Origin: Spirochaetales bacterium
Lineage (GTDB): Bacteria; Spirochaetota; Spirochaetia; Treponematales; Treponemataceae
DNA length: 64,000 bases
Assembly: GCA_003252395.1 (NCBI GenBank)
Contig: QKEL01000008.1
Coordinates: 434,001 to 498,000, forward strand
Direction of reading: 5' to 3'
Part shown: one piece after another, positions 17,183 through 26,554 of the stretch
Layout of the letters: every line of letters begins with the position of its first letter
Position numbering within the stretch: the stretch's first letter is position 1
Program-made: the position numbers and the translations under genes
The notes under the pieces: model-generated
The model's database searches: none
Seen by the model: only the letters and a program-made list of their open reading frames with translations
What the model was told of the DNA's origin: nothing

Positions 17183-18241
17183 ATGCTGTACTATCTCGCC
17201 GCATCCCTGCAAAAGGTGTTCGGCCCCTTCCGATTGCTGCAATCGTACGCGGTGCTCATCATCATCGCGCTCTACGCCGGGTTCTTTTTCACCGTATTCC
17301 TGCTTCCCAAGGCCTATCGCTTCCTTCCCAAGGATCGCGGCCGTGAGTTCACGGTCAACGCGGAAGCCGCGATAGGAAAGCCGACCGGGGCGGGCTCTGT
17401 TTTCGTGACCATATTCGCCCTCCTTTCCTTCTTTTTCGCGCCGTTGAGCCCTGCCGCCATCGCGACGGTGGCCCTTACCTGGTTTACCATGCTTACCGGC
17501 TTTCTCGACGATCGCGCGGTGCACCCCTGGGGCGAATACGTTAAGGGCGGCCTCGACCTGATCATCTCACTCGGCGCTTCGGCGGCGATTTTTTTCCTCT
17601 TCTTTCACGGGGACGTCCGCTGGTGGATGCCCTTCGTTTCAGGCGAATTCTCGGTGCACCCGGTTCTCTTTCTCGCCGTTTCGACCGTGGTCCTGTGGGT
17701 TTCGATCAACACGACCAACTGTACCGACGGCGTGGACGGGCTATCGGGAACCCTGGTCCTGCTCGCCCTCAGCACCCTCGGCATCATTTTTTACTTCGTA
17801 TTGGGCCACGCGAAGATCGCGGAGTACCTACTCCTGCCCCATATGCGGGAGGGCGCCCGCTGGGCGGTCATGATATTCGCCCTTACCGGAGTTTTGATGG
17901 GGTACCTCTGGCATAACGCCTTTCCGAGCAAGGTCCTCATGGGCGACGCGGGGTCTCGGGCCTTGGGCTTTTTTATCGGAATGTGCGTACTCGTTTCGGG
18001 AAATCCCTTCCTCCTCATCATGACCAGCGCGATGATCATGATTAACGGCGGTACGGGGCTCCTTAAGGTCGCCCTGTTGCGTTTTTTCAATATTCGCATT
18101 CTGCACAATATCCGTTTTCCCTTGCATGACCATATGCGAAAGAACCGTTCCTGGTCGCCTACCCAGGTACTCTTGAAATTCATGATTATGCAGGTTCTGA
18201 TCACGCTCGCGGTACTCGGCATGTTCTTCAAGATCAGGTAA
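17183..18241 (+). CDS. mraY: Phospho-N-acetylmuramoyl-pentapeptide-transferase MraY
   Basis: The 352-residue polytopic enzyme makes lipid I from UDP-MurNAc-pentapeptide and undecaprenyl phosphate. It shows the family acidic motifs: FLDD near residue 110, NCTDGVDGLSG near 180, and LWHNAFPSKVLMGDAGSRALG near 245-265. The last motif has the MraY-type HN...P...MGD form, and a PLHDHM histidine motif near 315 replaces the usual PLHHH. WecA-type homologues were considered, but the order and the histidine motif favour MraY. It stands alone, outside any cell-division cluster, with its own promoter; no Shine-Dalgarno site precedes it. Confidence 0.85.
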   Translation: MLYYLAASLQKVFGPFRLLQSYAVLIIIALYAGFFFTVFLLPKAYRFLPKDRGREFTVNAEAAIGKPTGAGSVFVTIFALLSFFFAPLSPAAIATVALTWFTMLTGFLDDRAVHPWGEYVKGGLDLIISLGASAAIFFLFFHGDVRWWMPFVSGEFSVHPVLFLAVSTVVLWVSINTTNCTDGVDGLSGTLVLLALSTLGIIFYFVLGHAKIAEYLLLPHMREGARWAVMIFALTGVLMGYLWHNAFPSKVLMGDAGSRALGFFIGMCVLVSGNPFLLIMTSAMIMINGGTGLLKVALLRFFNIRILHNIRFPLHDHMRKNRSWSPTQVLLKFMIMQVLITLAVLGMFFKIR

Positions 18242-18289
18242 GGAACGAAGCCCTTCACCAATCGTATGTACTCACCGTATCCTGCCGTG

Positions 18290-18315
18290 ACACCTAGGTG
18301 TTTTTACCTAGGTAA
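18290..18315. promoter_or_regulatory. Tandem 12-bp palindromes with CCTAGG cores
   Basis: ACACCTAGGTGT (18290-18301) and TTACCTAGGTAA (18304-18315) are both perfect palindromes, 14 bases centre to centre, and share ACCTAGGT. They lie about 60 bases upstream of the chemotaxis receptor gene and just before its candidate promoter. They look like a double operator. As RNA the two ACCTAGGT blocks can also pair as an 8-bp hairpin, but no T-run follows. Confidence 0.45.
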
Positions 18316-18331
18316 TAAGCAGTGTTTTTCA

Positions 18332-18361
18332 TGGACAGGTTGGAATTTTCTGCCGTACAAT
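18332..18361 (+). promoter_or_regulatory. Candidate promoter of the chemotaxis receptor gene
   Basis: TGGACA (18332-18337), an 18-base spacer and TACAAT (18356-18361) match the consensus well. The predicted start (near 18368) falls within the GGGGG ribosome site, so the true promoter may lie further upstream. No sigma-28-type motif was seen. Confidence 0.35.
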
Positions 18362-18376
18362 ACAAGGGGGGCATCA

Positions 18377-20218
18377 ATGAAGATACGCACACAATTACTT
18401 GGCATTATTATGTTGGTAGTGGTGGCCACGGGCGCTTCCTTCGGGGTTTACGGAATCATTCAGTCAACCTCCTCAAAAATCGAGCGAGAGCGTACCCTGC
18501 TTGACGAGCTGCGGGCCAGCCTAACCTCCGAGCAAATGTACCTCAATTCCTTTTGGTACCAAACCGTAAATTTTACCCTGTCGGAATACGACCCGATCGT
18601 CCAGCGGACGACGAGGGCCTTCGAAAGCGTTAAAGGGCTGGAATTGCTCAGCGCCCGAAGCGAGAACATCCGAACGGCCCTGGCCCAGATCAGCAAGATG
18701 GACGACAATATGACCGAACGGCGCGCCGGTTTTACGGCCGCGGTCAAAGACTATTTGGATACCGCCGAAAGGACCGGCGGCGCCAGGAGCCAGATGAGGC
18801 TCATCGATTTCGCCATCCTCCGCTTTATGGAGAAACGTCAGGGGTACGACGCGTTCATTGAATCGTCGAAACGCTTTTCCTCCACCCTTCAGATCATGAT
18901 TCAAAGCTGCGCGAGCGCCATTTCCATCGTCGACGACCAGAACTCCGTAATTGACGATGAGCTCTCCTCCCAAAGCCTCAAGGCGATAATCCTGGCGATC
19001 TTGGTCGGCTTGGTTATCGGGGCAATCGGAATTTTTATCGCCGTAACGGTCGCCCGAAGAATTTCGCGGAGAATCGCGGTCCTCGAGAAGGCGGGCAGGG
19101 AAATCGGCGAAGGGAACCTTTCCATGGCGATCGCCATTCCCGGCAAGGACGAAATCGCAAGCCTTGGCGTTATACTGGAAACGACCCGCACCCGACTCGC
19201 GGAGTCGCTCGCCGCCATCAGGGAAGCTTCGGACCGAGCCGAGGTCAGCAGGGCGAACCTCGACCGCGCCGTGGACAGTTCGGCGGAATCGCTCGAGAGC
19301 CTTCGCTCCGAATCCGAGGGCATAAAGGCCGATTCCCGGAAACTGGCCTCGGACGCGGAAGACTCCGCTTCTTCGGTCACCGCCATAGCCAGCGGGCTCG
19401 ATACCATGGTCGGGATGATACAATCGCAGGCCGCCATGGTTGAGGAGTCCACGGCCTCGGTTACCGAAATGGCCTCGTCACTGAAGTCTCTCGGCGGCAT
19501 TATGGAGCGCAACAAAGCGGGCGCCTCGGAATTGGTGGCCCTTGCCGGCGCCGGCTCCGAACGCCTTCAAGAGACCAACGGCTTCATCGAGGGCATAAAC
19601 AAGCACGTGGAGACTATCCAGGAAATGGCGAACCTCATCGACGGGATCGCATCGCAGACGAACCTCCTGGCCATGAACGCCGCTATCGAGGCGGCCCACG
19701 CCGGCGACGCGGGCAAGGGCTTTTCCGTGGTGGCCGACGAAATTCGAAAGCTCGCCGAGGCGGCGGCGGCGAATTCCCGCAGCATTAAGGCGAATCTCGT
19801 CGAAGTGGTGACCAGCATTACCGGCGCCAACGACGCGAGCCGGCGCTCGTCGGAATCCTTCGAGTCCATTCAGAACGGCGTGACCGGCGTGAGCGACAGT
19901 TTTGACGAGATACTCAATGCCATCACCGAACTCCTCGAAGGCGGAAACCAGATCATGCAGGCCATGGTGGAATTGAACGAGTTCACCGTCGGGGTAACCG
20001 GAAAGACCGGGGATATACAGGCGCAGACGGCCCAGGTATCTCGCGCCGTGGCCGCGGCGGGCGAATCGGCGGCAAAAACTGCATCCGCCATGGCAGTCAT
20101 GGATCGTCACCTCGTGGACATAGAGGCGAATTTCGCCGCCGTGAACGCGAGTTCCCGGAATATGGGGGAAGTAAGCGGCAATCTGGGAACCGAAATCGCG
20201 AAATACCGGCTGGGTTGA
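18377..20218 (+). CDS. Methyl-accepting chemotaxis protein
   Basis: The 613-residue receptor has an N-terminal transmembrane helix (about 8-30), a periplasmic helical sensor region of about 165 residues (four-helix-bundle type by length), a second helix near 200-225, a HAMP domain and a long coiled coil. The conserved tip is intact near residues 420-460: [38 protein letters not shown]. The start at 18377 follows a GGGGGG site and begins with a normal MKIRTQ signal anchor. The ligand is unknown. It stands alone, between mraY and the ammonium genes, and no other che genes are in the window. Confidence 0.94.
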   Translation: MKIRTQLLGIIMLVVVATGASFGVYGIIQSTSSKIERERTLLDELRASLTSEQMYLNSFWYQTVNFTLSEYDPIVQRTTRAFESVKGLELLSARSENIRTALAQISKMDDNMTERRAGFTAAVKDYLDTAERTGGARSQMRLIDFAILRFMEKRQGYDAFIESSKRFSSTLQIMIQSCASAISIVDDQNSVIDDELSSQSLKAIILAILVGLVIGAIGIFIAVTVARRISRRIAVLEKAGREIGEGNLSMAIAIPGKDEIASLGVILETTRTRLAESLAAIREASDRAEVSRANLDRAVDSSAESLESLRSESEGIKADSRKLASDAEDSASSVTAIASGLDTMVGMIQSQAAMVEESTASVTEMASSLKSLGGIMERNKAGASELVALAGAGSERLQETNGFIEGINKHVETIQEMANLIDGIASQTNLLAMNAAIEAAHAGDAGKGFSVVADEIRKLAEAAAANSRSIKANLVEVVTSITGANDASRRSSESFESIQNGVTGVSDSFDEILNAITELLEGGNQIMQAMVELNEFTVGVTGKTGDIQAQTAQVSRAVAAAGESAAKTASAMAVMDRHLVDIEANFAAVNASSRNMGEVSGNLGTEIAKYRLG

Positions 20219-20244
20219 CATAAAGCGGGCTCATCCGTTAGGAT
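20215..20244 (+). promoter_or_regulatory. Candidate amt-glnK promoter
   Basis: A perfect TTGACA (20215-20220) overlaps the stop codon of the receptor gene; an 18-base spacer and TAGGAT (20239-20244) follow. No sigma-54 GG-N10-GC element was found upstream of amt, so nitrogen control by NtrC is not suggested. Confidence 0.5.
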
Positions 20245-20322
20245 CTCAGTAGCCGAAGACGGCGGCAGGACGCCCGCTGTACGGCAGCTACAATGGCGTA
20301 GGATCACTTTTAGGAGGTTCCT

Positions 20323-21621
20323 ATGGATGTAGTTGTCAACGCAGCGACGCTCGATATGCTTACCGTAGGGCTCGACACCGTTTGGGTGCTCATTTCAGCT
20401 TTTCTCGTCTTCTTTATGAATCTCGGTTTCGCGATGGTCGAATCGGGACTCTGCCGCAGCAAAAACACCGTAAACATTCTCGCGAAAAACTTCATCGTCT
20501 TCGCCCTTGCCTCGGTTTCCTTTTGGTTCATCGGCTGGGGACTCATGTTCGGCAACGGCAACCCCATCGTCGGGCTGACCAACGTCCTTTTCGCCAACGG
20601 CGGGGTGGACGAGGGCTTCGACGCGATTTCATGGACTCGCGTGCCCTTCTGGGCAAAGTTTATTTTCCAGCTCGTGTTCGCCGGCACCGCCGCGACCATC
20701 GTGTCGGGAGCCGTGGCGGAACGCATCAAATTCCTTTCCTTCATCGTCTTCGCCGTCGTGCTCGTCGGCCTTATGTATCCCGTGTCCGGTCACTGGATAT
20801 GGGGCGGCGGTTGGCTGCAGACCCTCGGCTTCTGGGACTTCGCCGGCTCCACGGTGGTACACTCCGTCGGCGGCTGGGCAGCCCTCGCGGGCATTATCGT
20901 GCTCGGGCCCCGCATCGGGAAGTACCGTGCGGACGGTTCGGTAAATCCCATCGTCGGCCACAATATGTCCATGGTTACCCTCGGCGGTCTCGTGCTCTGG
21001 TTCGGCTGGTTCGGTTTCAATCCGGGCTCGACCATGGGCGTGGGGGACGGTTCCGCCATCGCCCATATCGCCGTAACCACCAATATCGCCGCGGCTACCG
21101 CGATCATCGCCGCGACCATCGGCGCGTGGATCATTATGGGCAAGCCTGACCTTTCCATGATCATCAACGGCGCCCTCGCCGGCCTGGTGGCCATTACCGC
21201 CGGTTGCGCCTTCGTGAGCGTTGAAGGGGCGGCGATCATCGGCCTTATCGCCGGTTTCCTCGTGGTCGTGGCGGTTCCCTTCTTCGATCGGCTGAAACTC
21301 GACGACCCGGTGGGAGCCCTCTCGGTCCACCTGGTGAACGGCGTGTGGGGAACCCTCGCGGTCGGGCTCTTCGCGGTAGACGGCATTACCGGAAGCGCCA
21401 CGGGGAACGGTCTTCTCCTCGGCGGCGGATTCACGCTCCTCGGCGCGCAGGCGCTCGGCGTCGTCGCCGTCGGCGGGTTTACCTTCGCGGTGGCCCTTGG
21501 CGTGTGGAGCGTTCTCAAGCTCGTGATCGGGGTTCGCGTGACCAGGGAAGAAGAGATCGGCGGCCTTGACCGGGGCGAACACGGAGCCGAAGCCTATGCC
21601 GGCTTCCAGATTATCGACTAA
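20323..21621 (+). CDS. amt: Ammonium transporter Amt
   Basis: The 432-residue protein has about eleven transmembrane segments and the family hallmarks: FFMNLGFAMVESGLCRSKN early, the first pore histidine in STVVHSVGGWAALAG (near residue 188), GWFGFNPGST, and the second in LSVHLVNGVWGTLAVGLF (near residue 332). Amt conducts ammonium/ammonia across the inner membrane. An AGGAGG site precedes the ATG. The PII gene glnK follows 12 bases after the stop, the conserved amt-glnK arrangement in which PII blocks the channel when nitrogen is plentiful. Confidence 0.96.
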   Translation: MDVVVNAATLDMLTVGLDTVWVLISAFLVFFMNLGFAMVESGLCRSKNTVNILAKNFIVFALASVSFWFIGWGLMFGNGNPIVGLTNVLFANGGVDEGFDAISWTRVPFWAKFIFQLVFAGTAATIVSGAVAERIKFLSFIVFAVVLVGLMYPVSGHWIWGGGWLQTLGFWDFAGSTVVHSVGGWAALAGIIVLGPRIGKYRADGSVNPIVGHNMSMVTLGGLVLWFGWFGFNPGSTMGVGDGSAIAHIAVTTNIAAATAIIAATIGAWIIMGKPDLSMIINGALAGLVAITAGCAFVSVEGAAIIGLIAGFLVVVAVPFFDRLKLDDPVGALSVHLVNGVWGTLAVGLFAVDGITGSATGNGLLLGGGFTLLGAQALGVVAVGGFTFAVALGVWSVLKLVIGVRVTREEEIGGLDRGEHGAEAYAGFQIID

Positions 21622-21633
21622 CGGGGGTATCCT

Positions 21634-21975
21634 ATGAAACTGGTAGTTGCACTCATACAGCCTTACAAGCTTGACGACGTTAAGCGCGCCCTTTTTGACG
21701 CGAAAGTGACGAAAATGACCGTGAGCCCCGCCCAGGGATGCGGCCAACAGGCGGGTTACACCGAGGAATATCGGGGAACCATAACCGAGATCAATCTCCT
21801 GAAGAAAATACGCCTCGATATCGCGGTAAACGACGAGTTCGTGCAGCCCACCGTGGACGCGATTATCAAGGGAGCCAGAACCGGAAAGATCGGCGACGGA
21901 AAAATCTGGGTAACCAGCCTGGAGCAATGCATCCGAATCCGAACCGGCGAAACCGGTTCCGACGCGATCGGCTGA
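21634..21975 (+). CDS. glnK: PII nitrogen regulatory protein GlnK
   Basis: The 113-residue protein is a normal PII monomer. It starts [19 protein letters not shown], has a T-loop containing EEYRGT whose Tyr is at the uridylylation position, and the C-terminal signature [12 protein letters not shown]. It would bind 2-oxoglutarate and ATP/ADP and gate the Amt channel encoded just upstream. The T-loop sequence ([17 protein letters not shown]) differs from the enteric GHKGQTELY form, as in many other phyla. A GGGGG site lies upstream. A GC-rich hairpin follows. Confidence 0.95.
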   Translation: MKLVVALIQPYKLDDVKRALFDAKVTKMTVSPAQGCGQQAGYTEEYRGTITEINLLKKIRLDIAVNDEFVQPTVDAIIKGARTGKIGDGKIWVTSLEQCIRIRTGETGSDAIG

Positions 21976-22002
21976 GCCTCTTTCGTAGCGTGATAATGCG
22001 AC

Positions 22003-22030
22003 GAGGCGCGCGGTCTTTGACGCGCGCCTC
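22003..22030 (+). terminator. Hairpin after amt-glnK
   Basis: GAGGCGCGCG (22003-22012) pairs perfectly with CGCGCGCCTC (22021-22030) around an 8-base loop. The bases after it are pyrimidine-rich (GGTTTCCCCC...CCTTTTT) and only weakly T-rich, so it is a plausible but not ideal terminator. Confidence 0.55.
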
Positions 22031-22122
22031 GGTTTCCCCCTCCCCCCTTTTTCGATTTAAAGCAAAAAACGCGAAATTACTCTTGCATTTTCCCTTCTCG
22101 GGGCTTATGTTTTCATAAACAG

Positions 22123-22137
22123 GTTTATAATGTAAAC
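22123..22137. promoter_or_regulatory. Inverted repeat over a TATAAT box, likely operator of the HTH gene
   Basis: GTTTA-N5-TAAAC covers a perfect TATAAT (22126-22131) about 95 bases upstream of the winged-helix regulator gene. Placement over the -10 box is typical of a repressor site and would fit autoregulation. The -35 box is weak. Confidence 0.45.
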
Positions 22138-22231
22138 AGTTTTATATCATAGTATCGCAGAGGCGATTATGGCCGGTTGGGATATCTTTGGAGAACGGTA
22201 CATCGCTAAAGGATAAAAGGAATCGGGAGAG

Positions 22232-22531
22232 ATGAATAAAATAGTCCACGAGCGGAGCCGGCTGAAGCTCCTCACGAAGCTCGCCACCGGAAAGGAACGC
22301 ATGACTTTCACCGAACTGCGGGACGAACTGGGAATGACCGGCGGGAATCTGAGCGTCCAGCTGAAAACCCTGGAAGACGCCGGATACGTCGAAAGCGTGA
22401 AGTACTTCGCGGAAAACAAGCCGCGTACCGAAATATCGCTCACCGAACCGGGTCGCGCGGCCCTGATGGAATATCTCGACGAACTGGAAGCCCTGCTGGC
22501 GGGCCTTCGCGGCAACGGCACGAACGGTTAA
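22232..22531 (+). CDS. Winged-helix transcriptional regulator (HTH_34 / MarR-like)
   Basis: The 99-residue protein is a single winged helix: a first helix (HERSRLKLLTKLA), the MTFTELRDELGMTGGNLSVQLKTLEDAGYV helix-turn-helix near residues 24-53, a wing, and a C-terminal helix for dimerisation. This size and pattern match the HTH_34 family, commonly found before ABC exporter genes. It lies 20 bases upstream of the ABC ATPase gene and is probably co-transcribed, so it likely controls the export operon and itself. The inducer is unknown. Confidence 0.85.
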   Translation: MNKIVHERSRLKLLTKLATGKERMTFTELRDELGMTGGNLSVQLKTLEDAGYVESVKYFAENKPRTEISLTEPGRAALMEYLDELEALLAGLRGNGTNG

Positions 22532-22551
22532 GAGACGAGGAGGAACGGAAT

Positions 22552-23262
22552 ATGATTTCGATTAGCGGCGTTACCAAGGTGTACGACACCGGCATGCAAA
22601 AGGTGCAGGCGCTCAGGGGCGTATCCCTGGAAATCGCGGCCGGCGAATTCCTTGCCCTTGCGGGGCCTTCCGGGTCGGGTAAAACGACGCTCCTTAACCT
22701 GATCGGGTGCCTGGATTCGGTGAGCTCGGGGGAAATAAAGATCGACGGAGAGCCCTTGTCCGCCCTGGGGCAGAAGGAACGGAACCTTACGAGGCAACGG
22801 AAGATCGGCTTCGTTTTCCAAAGCTACAATCTGATTCCCGTGCTGACCGCCAAGGAAAACGTGGCCCTGGCCCTACAGCTTTTCAAGGGGCTCAAGGACC
22901 GCGAAATCGACGAGCGTTCCGCGGCGATGCTCCGTGAAGTGGGTCTCGAGGGAATGGAAGACCGTAGGCCCATGGAGCTTTCCGGGGGTCAACAGCAACG
23001 GGTTTCCATAGCGCGGGCCCTGGTCAAGAAACCGCCCCTCGTCCTGGCCGACGAGCCCACGGCCAACCTCGATTCGCGCACCGGCGAGGAAATACTGAGA
23101 TTAATGGAAGAGCTGAACCGAAAACACGGCGTTACCTTCGTGTTTTCCACCCACGATCCCATGGTCATGAAATACGCCCATTGCCTCGTGAGGCTTCATG
23201 ACGGCCAGATCACGGATATCGAGCGGAAGGGGCCCGGCGTTTCCCCGGGAGGCAAACCATGA
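22552..23262 (+). CDS. LolD/MacB-type ABC transporter ATPase
   Basis: The 236-residue ATPase has Walker A GPSGSGKTT (near residue 36), the LSGGQQQRVSIARAL signature near 143, Walker B LVLADEPT, and the STHD switch histidine. The pattern VYDTG..KVQALRGVSLEI and the late THDPMVMKYA are typical of the LolD/MacB group, which power FtsX-fold permeases instead of classic import. A GAGGAGG site precedes it. It overlaps the first permease gene by 4 bases. The next genes supply two permeases, a LolA-like carrier and an outer-membrane-type protein. Confidence 0.92.
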   Translation: MISISGVTKVYDTGMQKVQALRGVSLEIAAGEFLALAGPSGSGKTTLLNLIGCLDSVSSGEIKIDGEPLSALGQKERNLTRQRKIGFVFQSYNLIPVLTAKENVALALQLFKGLKDREIDERSAAMLREVGLEGMEDRRPMELSGGQQQRVSIARALVKKPPLVLADEPTANLDSRTGEEILRLMEELNRKHGVTFVFSTHDPMVMKYAHCLVRLHDGQITDIERKGPGVSPGGKP

Positions 23263-24515
23263 CCTACGCGTTCATGGCCGCGCGGAATATCTTCCGTTAT
23301 AAGCGGCGCAGTTTCATAACCGCCATCGCCATCGCCTTCGGCGTCATGATGACCATAGCCATGGACGGTCTTCTCATCGGGGCCGAAACCGACTCCGCCC
23401 GGAACATCAGGGAGTACGAAACGGGCGACGCGAAGATTTATCCCGAAGGTTATTTTCAGGACCGCCTTTTCCTTCCCTTCGGGAATTTCCTGGAACCCGC
23501 GGACCGTGCCGCGATAGAGACGGCGCTTCGTGGCGACGCGCGGGGCGCGATACCCTTCGCCCCGCGAACCGTCCTCGCCTGCGAGCTCTATTTCAACGAG
23601 GAATACTTCGCCGTATCAGGCTCCGTTACCGCCCAGCTCGTCGCGCTCGACCCGGCCCTCGATTCCGGCGTATTCCGCACCGAGCAAACCGTTTCGGCGG
23701 GCCGCTGGCTCCGCGCGGGCGACGAGGGCGTGGCGCTCGGCGGCTGGCTGGCCGAGGATATCGGCGCGAAAGTCGGTTCGGTCGTGAGCGTCGAGTGTAA
23801 GGGGCGCGGGGGGTTCTACCAAACGTTTGACGCGCCGGTGGTCGGAATCGTTTCCACGGACGATCCGTACGTTAATCGCTCATACGTCTTCATGGATCTT
23901 TCCCGGGCAGACGAGCTTCTCGCCCTGGAAGGCGCCGTTACCGAATACTCGCTCCGGCTCGGGCCGCCGAGCTCGATCGACCGGCGCATAGCCGCGCTCG
24001 AAGGGGAACTTCCCTCCTACGCGGGCCGGATATACTCCTGGGAAAAGGTCGCCGAGGACGCGATCAAGATTACCAAGGCGAAAAGCGGCGGCTCAAAGAT
24101 TTACATTTTCTTCATATTCGTGATCGCCGCGGTGGGCATAACGAATACCATGCTGATGGCCGTGATGGAGCGAAAGGGCGAGATCGGGATGATGCGCGCC
24201 CTGGGCTACGGCTCGACGCGCATACGCGCGCTTTTTTTGCTCGAGGGCTTCGGCATAGGACTGATGGGAACCCTCTTCGGCTTGGTCCTCGGCCTCGCGG
24301 TGAACTGGTACATGGCGACGTACGGGGTCGATTTCTCGTTCATGCTCCGGGATACCGACGCGGGATATAGGCTTACCGGAATCATGCGTTCCGCGTGGCA
24401 CCTGCGGGGAATCGTTACGGCGGTATTCGGGGCGCTTGCTATCTCAACGTTGGTGGCCTGGTTCCCCTCGGGGAAAATCCTGAAGTCGGAGGTTTCCGAC
24501 ATATTGAGGAACTAA
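23259..24515 (+). CDS. FtsX-fold ABC permease, first of two
   Basis: This 418-residue permease has a transmembrane helix at the N-terminus (about 16-38), a periplasmic MacB_PCD-like domain of about 220 residues, and an FtsX C-terminal domain with three helices. The first FtsX helix contains IYIFFIFVIAAVGITNTMLM, followed by MERKGEIGMMRALGYG, the conserved cytoplasmic loop that contacts the ATPase. LolC/LolE-type proteins have this arrangement. It overlaps the ATPase gene by 4 bases and is followed 12 bases later by a second, different permease, so the transporter is probably a heterodimer as in LolCDE. Confidence 0.9.
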   Translation: MTYAFMAARNIFRYKRRSFITAIAIAFGVMMTIAMDGLLIGAETDSARNIREYETGDAKIYPEGYFQDRLFLPFGNFLEPADRAAIETALRGDARGAIPFAPRTVLACELYFNEEYFAVSGSVTAQLVALDPALDSGVFRTEQTVSAGRWLRAGDEGVALGGWLAEDIGAKVGSVVSVECKGRGGFYQTFDAPVVGIVSTDDPYVNRSYVFMDLSRADELLALEGAVTEYSLRLGPPSSIDRRIAALEGELPSYAGRIYSWEKVAEDAIKITKAKSGGSKIYIFFIFVIAAVGITNTMLMAVMERKGEIGMMRALGYGSTRIRALFLLEGFGIGLMGTLFGLVLGLAVNWYMATYGVDFSFMLRDTDAGYRLTGIMRSAWHLRGIVTAVFGALAISTLVAWFPSGKILKSEVSDILRN

Positions 24516-24527
24516 GGGGAGGCGGCT

Positions 24528-25772
24528 ATGAAAATCATGAAAACGGCCTGGAGAAACCTTTGGAGAAGCAAGGGGCGAACCCTCCTTTCGGCTTCCGCGA
24601 TCCTCGTCAGCGCGCTGATTATCACCCTTCTCCTCGGTTTCGAGACGGGTTTCGTGGGCGATATGGTGCAAAACGTAACCGGCAACATGACCGGCCAGAT
24701 CAGGGTCATGAACGCGGATTACGTGAAAAACGAACGGGTTACTCCCCTCCAGTTCTTCATTCCCGATACGGCGAAGGCCCTCGCGGCGTTGGCTTCCGCC
24801 GAGGGAGTGCGCTTGGCGACCCCGAAATCGGAGTTCGGGGTATCGCTCTACCGAAACGGCGAACAGGTACCGGTGCGGGCTATCGGTCTCGACTTCGCCC
24901 AATCGCCGATCATTACCGGAAAAAACGCCAACCTCGCCTCCGGCCGATTCCCCGAGAAGGGAAAGAACGAAATACTGGTCAGCGCGGGCCTTTCGAGCGA
25001 GCTTGGAATTAAGGCGGGCGACCGACTGACCGCCATAACGCGCACGGCTATCCAGGGAAGCAACGGCCGGACGTTCACGGTAACCGGGGTGCTCGCGTTA
25101 TCGGATATCAGCATGATCAATCGGGTGATCTTTATGGACTGGAACCTGGCGGGGGACTTTCTCAGAATGAACGGGAACGCCCTGCAGGTACAGGTCTTCC
25201 TGAGAAAGGGAGTTTCGGAGACCCAGGCGCTCCCCGCCGTGAAAGCGGCCCTTTCGGGGGCGGGTTACGGCGAGAGCGCGCTTGAAAGCACCATATGGTA
25301 CGACGTGAGCGGCATGTATTCCTTCTTTAAGATCGCCGACGCGATGTACCTCATTATCTCGGCCGTATTTTTCGCCCTCGCGAGCACGGTGGTAATCAAC
25401 ACCACGATGATGTCGGTGCTGGAACGGCGAAAGGAAATCGGCGCCTTGGGCGCGCTGGGCATGGAAAAGAACCGCATAGTCGCGCTCTTCCTGGCGGAAT
25501 CGCTCTTGATCGGGGCCATGGGAACGGCGGCGGGAACGCTCCTGGGGTTCGCGGGCGTAACGATCATGGGACAAGTCGGCTTCGACGTGAACCTGTTCGG
25601 CGGGGATTCCCTCACCGGTTTCAATATCTCCCAATATATCTATCCGTCGCTGGAACCCCATAAATACTTCATCGTCGCCGCGATCGGCGTGGCGATAACC
25701 CTTGCCGCGTGTTTCCTGCCCGCGCGGATGGCGGCAGCCATCGAGCCGGCGGAAGCGTTGCGCGATAAATGA
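24528..25772 (+). CDS. FtsX-fold ABC permease, second of two
   Basis: The 414-residue protein has the same layout as its neighbour: one N-terminal helix, a large periplasmic domain, and three C-terminal helices with the loop MSVLERRKEIGALGALGMEK. The two permeases are only distantly alike, as expected for a LolC/LolE-type heterodimer. A GGGGAGG site precedes the start. Its stop overlaps the possible upstream start of the LolA-like gene, indicating one operon. Confidence 0.9.
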   Translation: MKIMKTAWRNLWRSKGRTLLSASAILVSALIITLLLGFETGFVGDMVQNVTGNMTGQIRVMNADYVKNERVTPLQFFIPDTAKALAALASAEGVRLATPKSEFGVSLYRNGEQVPVRAIGLDFAQSPIITGKNANLASGRFPEKGKNEILVSAGLSSELGIKAGDRLTAITRTAIQGSNGRTFTVTGVLALSDISMINRVIFMDWNLAGDFLRMNGNALQVQVFLRKGVSETQALPAVKAALSGAGYGESALESTIWYDVSGMYSFFKIADAMYLIISAVFFALASTVVINTTMMSVLERRKEIGALGALGMEKNRIVALFLAESLLIGAMGTAAGTLLGFAGVTIMGQVGFDVNLFGGDSLTGFNISQYIYPSLEPHKYFIVAAIGVAITLAACFLPARMAAAIEPAEALRDK

Positions 25773-25786
25773 ATGAGGAGCATGCC

Positions 25787-26554
25787 ATGAATGGAAACGA
25801 TTACGGCGCGGGCATTATACTGGCGGCGGCGTTCGCCGGGGCGCTGCTCGCCTACCCCGCCGCTGCCCAGGGCGAGGGCACCGACGCGGCTTCGATCGTG
25901 AGGAGGATGGAGGCGAACCAGGTGTTCGAGACCTCCCGTTTCGAGGCGAAGCTTTCGGTGACGAACTCCTTCGGCACCACCGAAAACGATTTCACTACCT
26001 GGCAACGCCGGGGCGGCGATACCCTCATCGAGATCACTTCCGGACCGGACCGGGGGCAAAAAGTCCTCCGGCAGGGACAGAATATCTACCTTTTCTACCC
26101 AGACGCCGACGAGGTCATTTGGCTCAAGGGCTCTGCCCTGAAAAACTCGATGATGGGCTCGGATTTCTCCTACGAGGACCTAACCGATGACCGGACTATA
26201 CTGGACCGGTATTCCGCGACGCTTGAGGGAGAGGAGTCATTCGCGGGGCGTCCGTGCTGGCGCCTGACCCTCACGGCGAAAACCCGGTCGGAAACCTACA
26301 CGAAGCAGGAACTGTGGGTGGACAAGGAAACCGACGTGGCGCTCCACGGCATCTATTACAGCGCTTCCGGGAAGGCGTTGCGCGACATGGTCGCCTCGGA
26401 CGTCAGGACCGTCGGCGGCAAACGGGTGCCCTTCAAGACGGTCATGAAAGACTTGCTAAAAAGGAATTCAGTGACGGAAATGGCGATCGCCCGCGCTGAA
26501 ATCGATATTCCGATTCCCGAACGGTATTTTAGCCGGGAGCAGCTTTCGTGGTAA
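25787..26554 (+). CDS. LolA-like outer membrane lipoprotein-sorting protein
   Basis: The protein is 255 residues from the ATG at 25787, which has GAGGAG 6 bases upstream; an ATG at 25769 is possible. It has a signal peptide (about 1-21, ending near PAAAQ) without a lipobox cysteine, so it should be soluble in the periplasm. The pattern ASIVRRMEANQ, FTTWQRRGGDTLIEITSG, RQGQNIYLFYPDADEV and ETYTKQELWVDKET matches the PF17131 LolA-superfamily carrier, an open beta-barrel binding acyl chains. In this operon it is the likely shuttle from the ABC permeases to the outer membrane. Confidence 0.85.
   Translation: MNGNDYGAGIILAAAFAGALLAYPAAAQGEGTDAASIVRRMEANQVFETSRFEAKLSVTNSFGTTENDFTTWQRRGGDTLIEITSGPDRGQKVLRQGQNIYLFYPDADEVIWLKGSALKNSMMGSDFSYEDLTDDRTILDRYSATLEGEESFAGRPCWRLTLTAKTRSETYTKQELWVDKETDVALHGIYYSASGKALRDMVASDVRTVGGKRVPFKTVMKDLLKRNSVTEMAIARAEIDIPIPERYFSREQLSW

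Noticed and set aside
18290..18315. CCTAGG palindromes as an intrinsic terminator for mraY
   Set aside because: The two copies can pair as RNA, but no T-run follows the stem, and each copy is itself a perfect palindrome, which fits a protein-binding site better.
20215..20322. Sigma-54/NtrC promoter for amt-glnK
   Set aside because: No GG-N10-GC element was found; a normal TTGACA/TAGGAT pair fits better.
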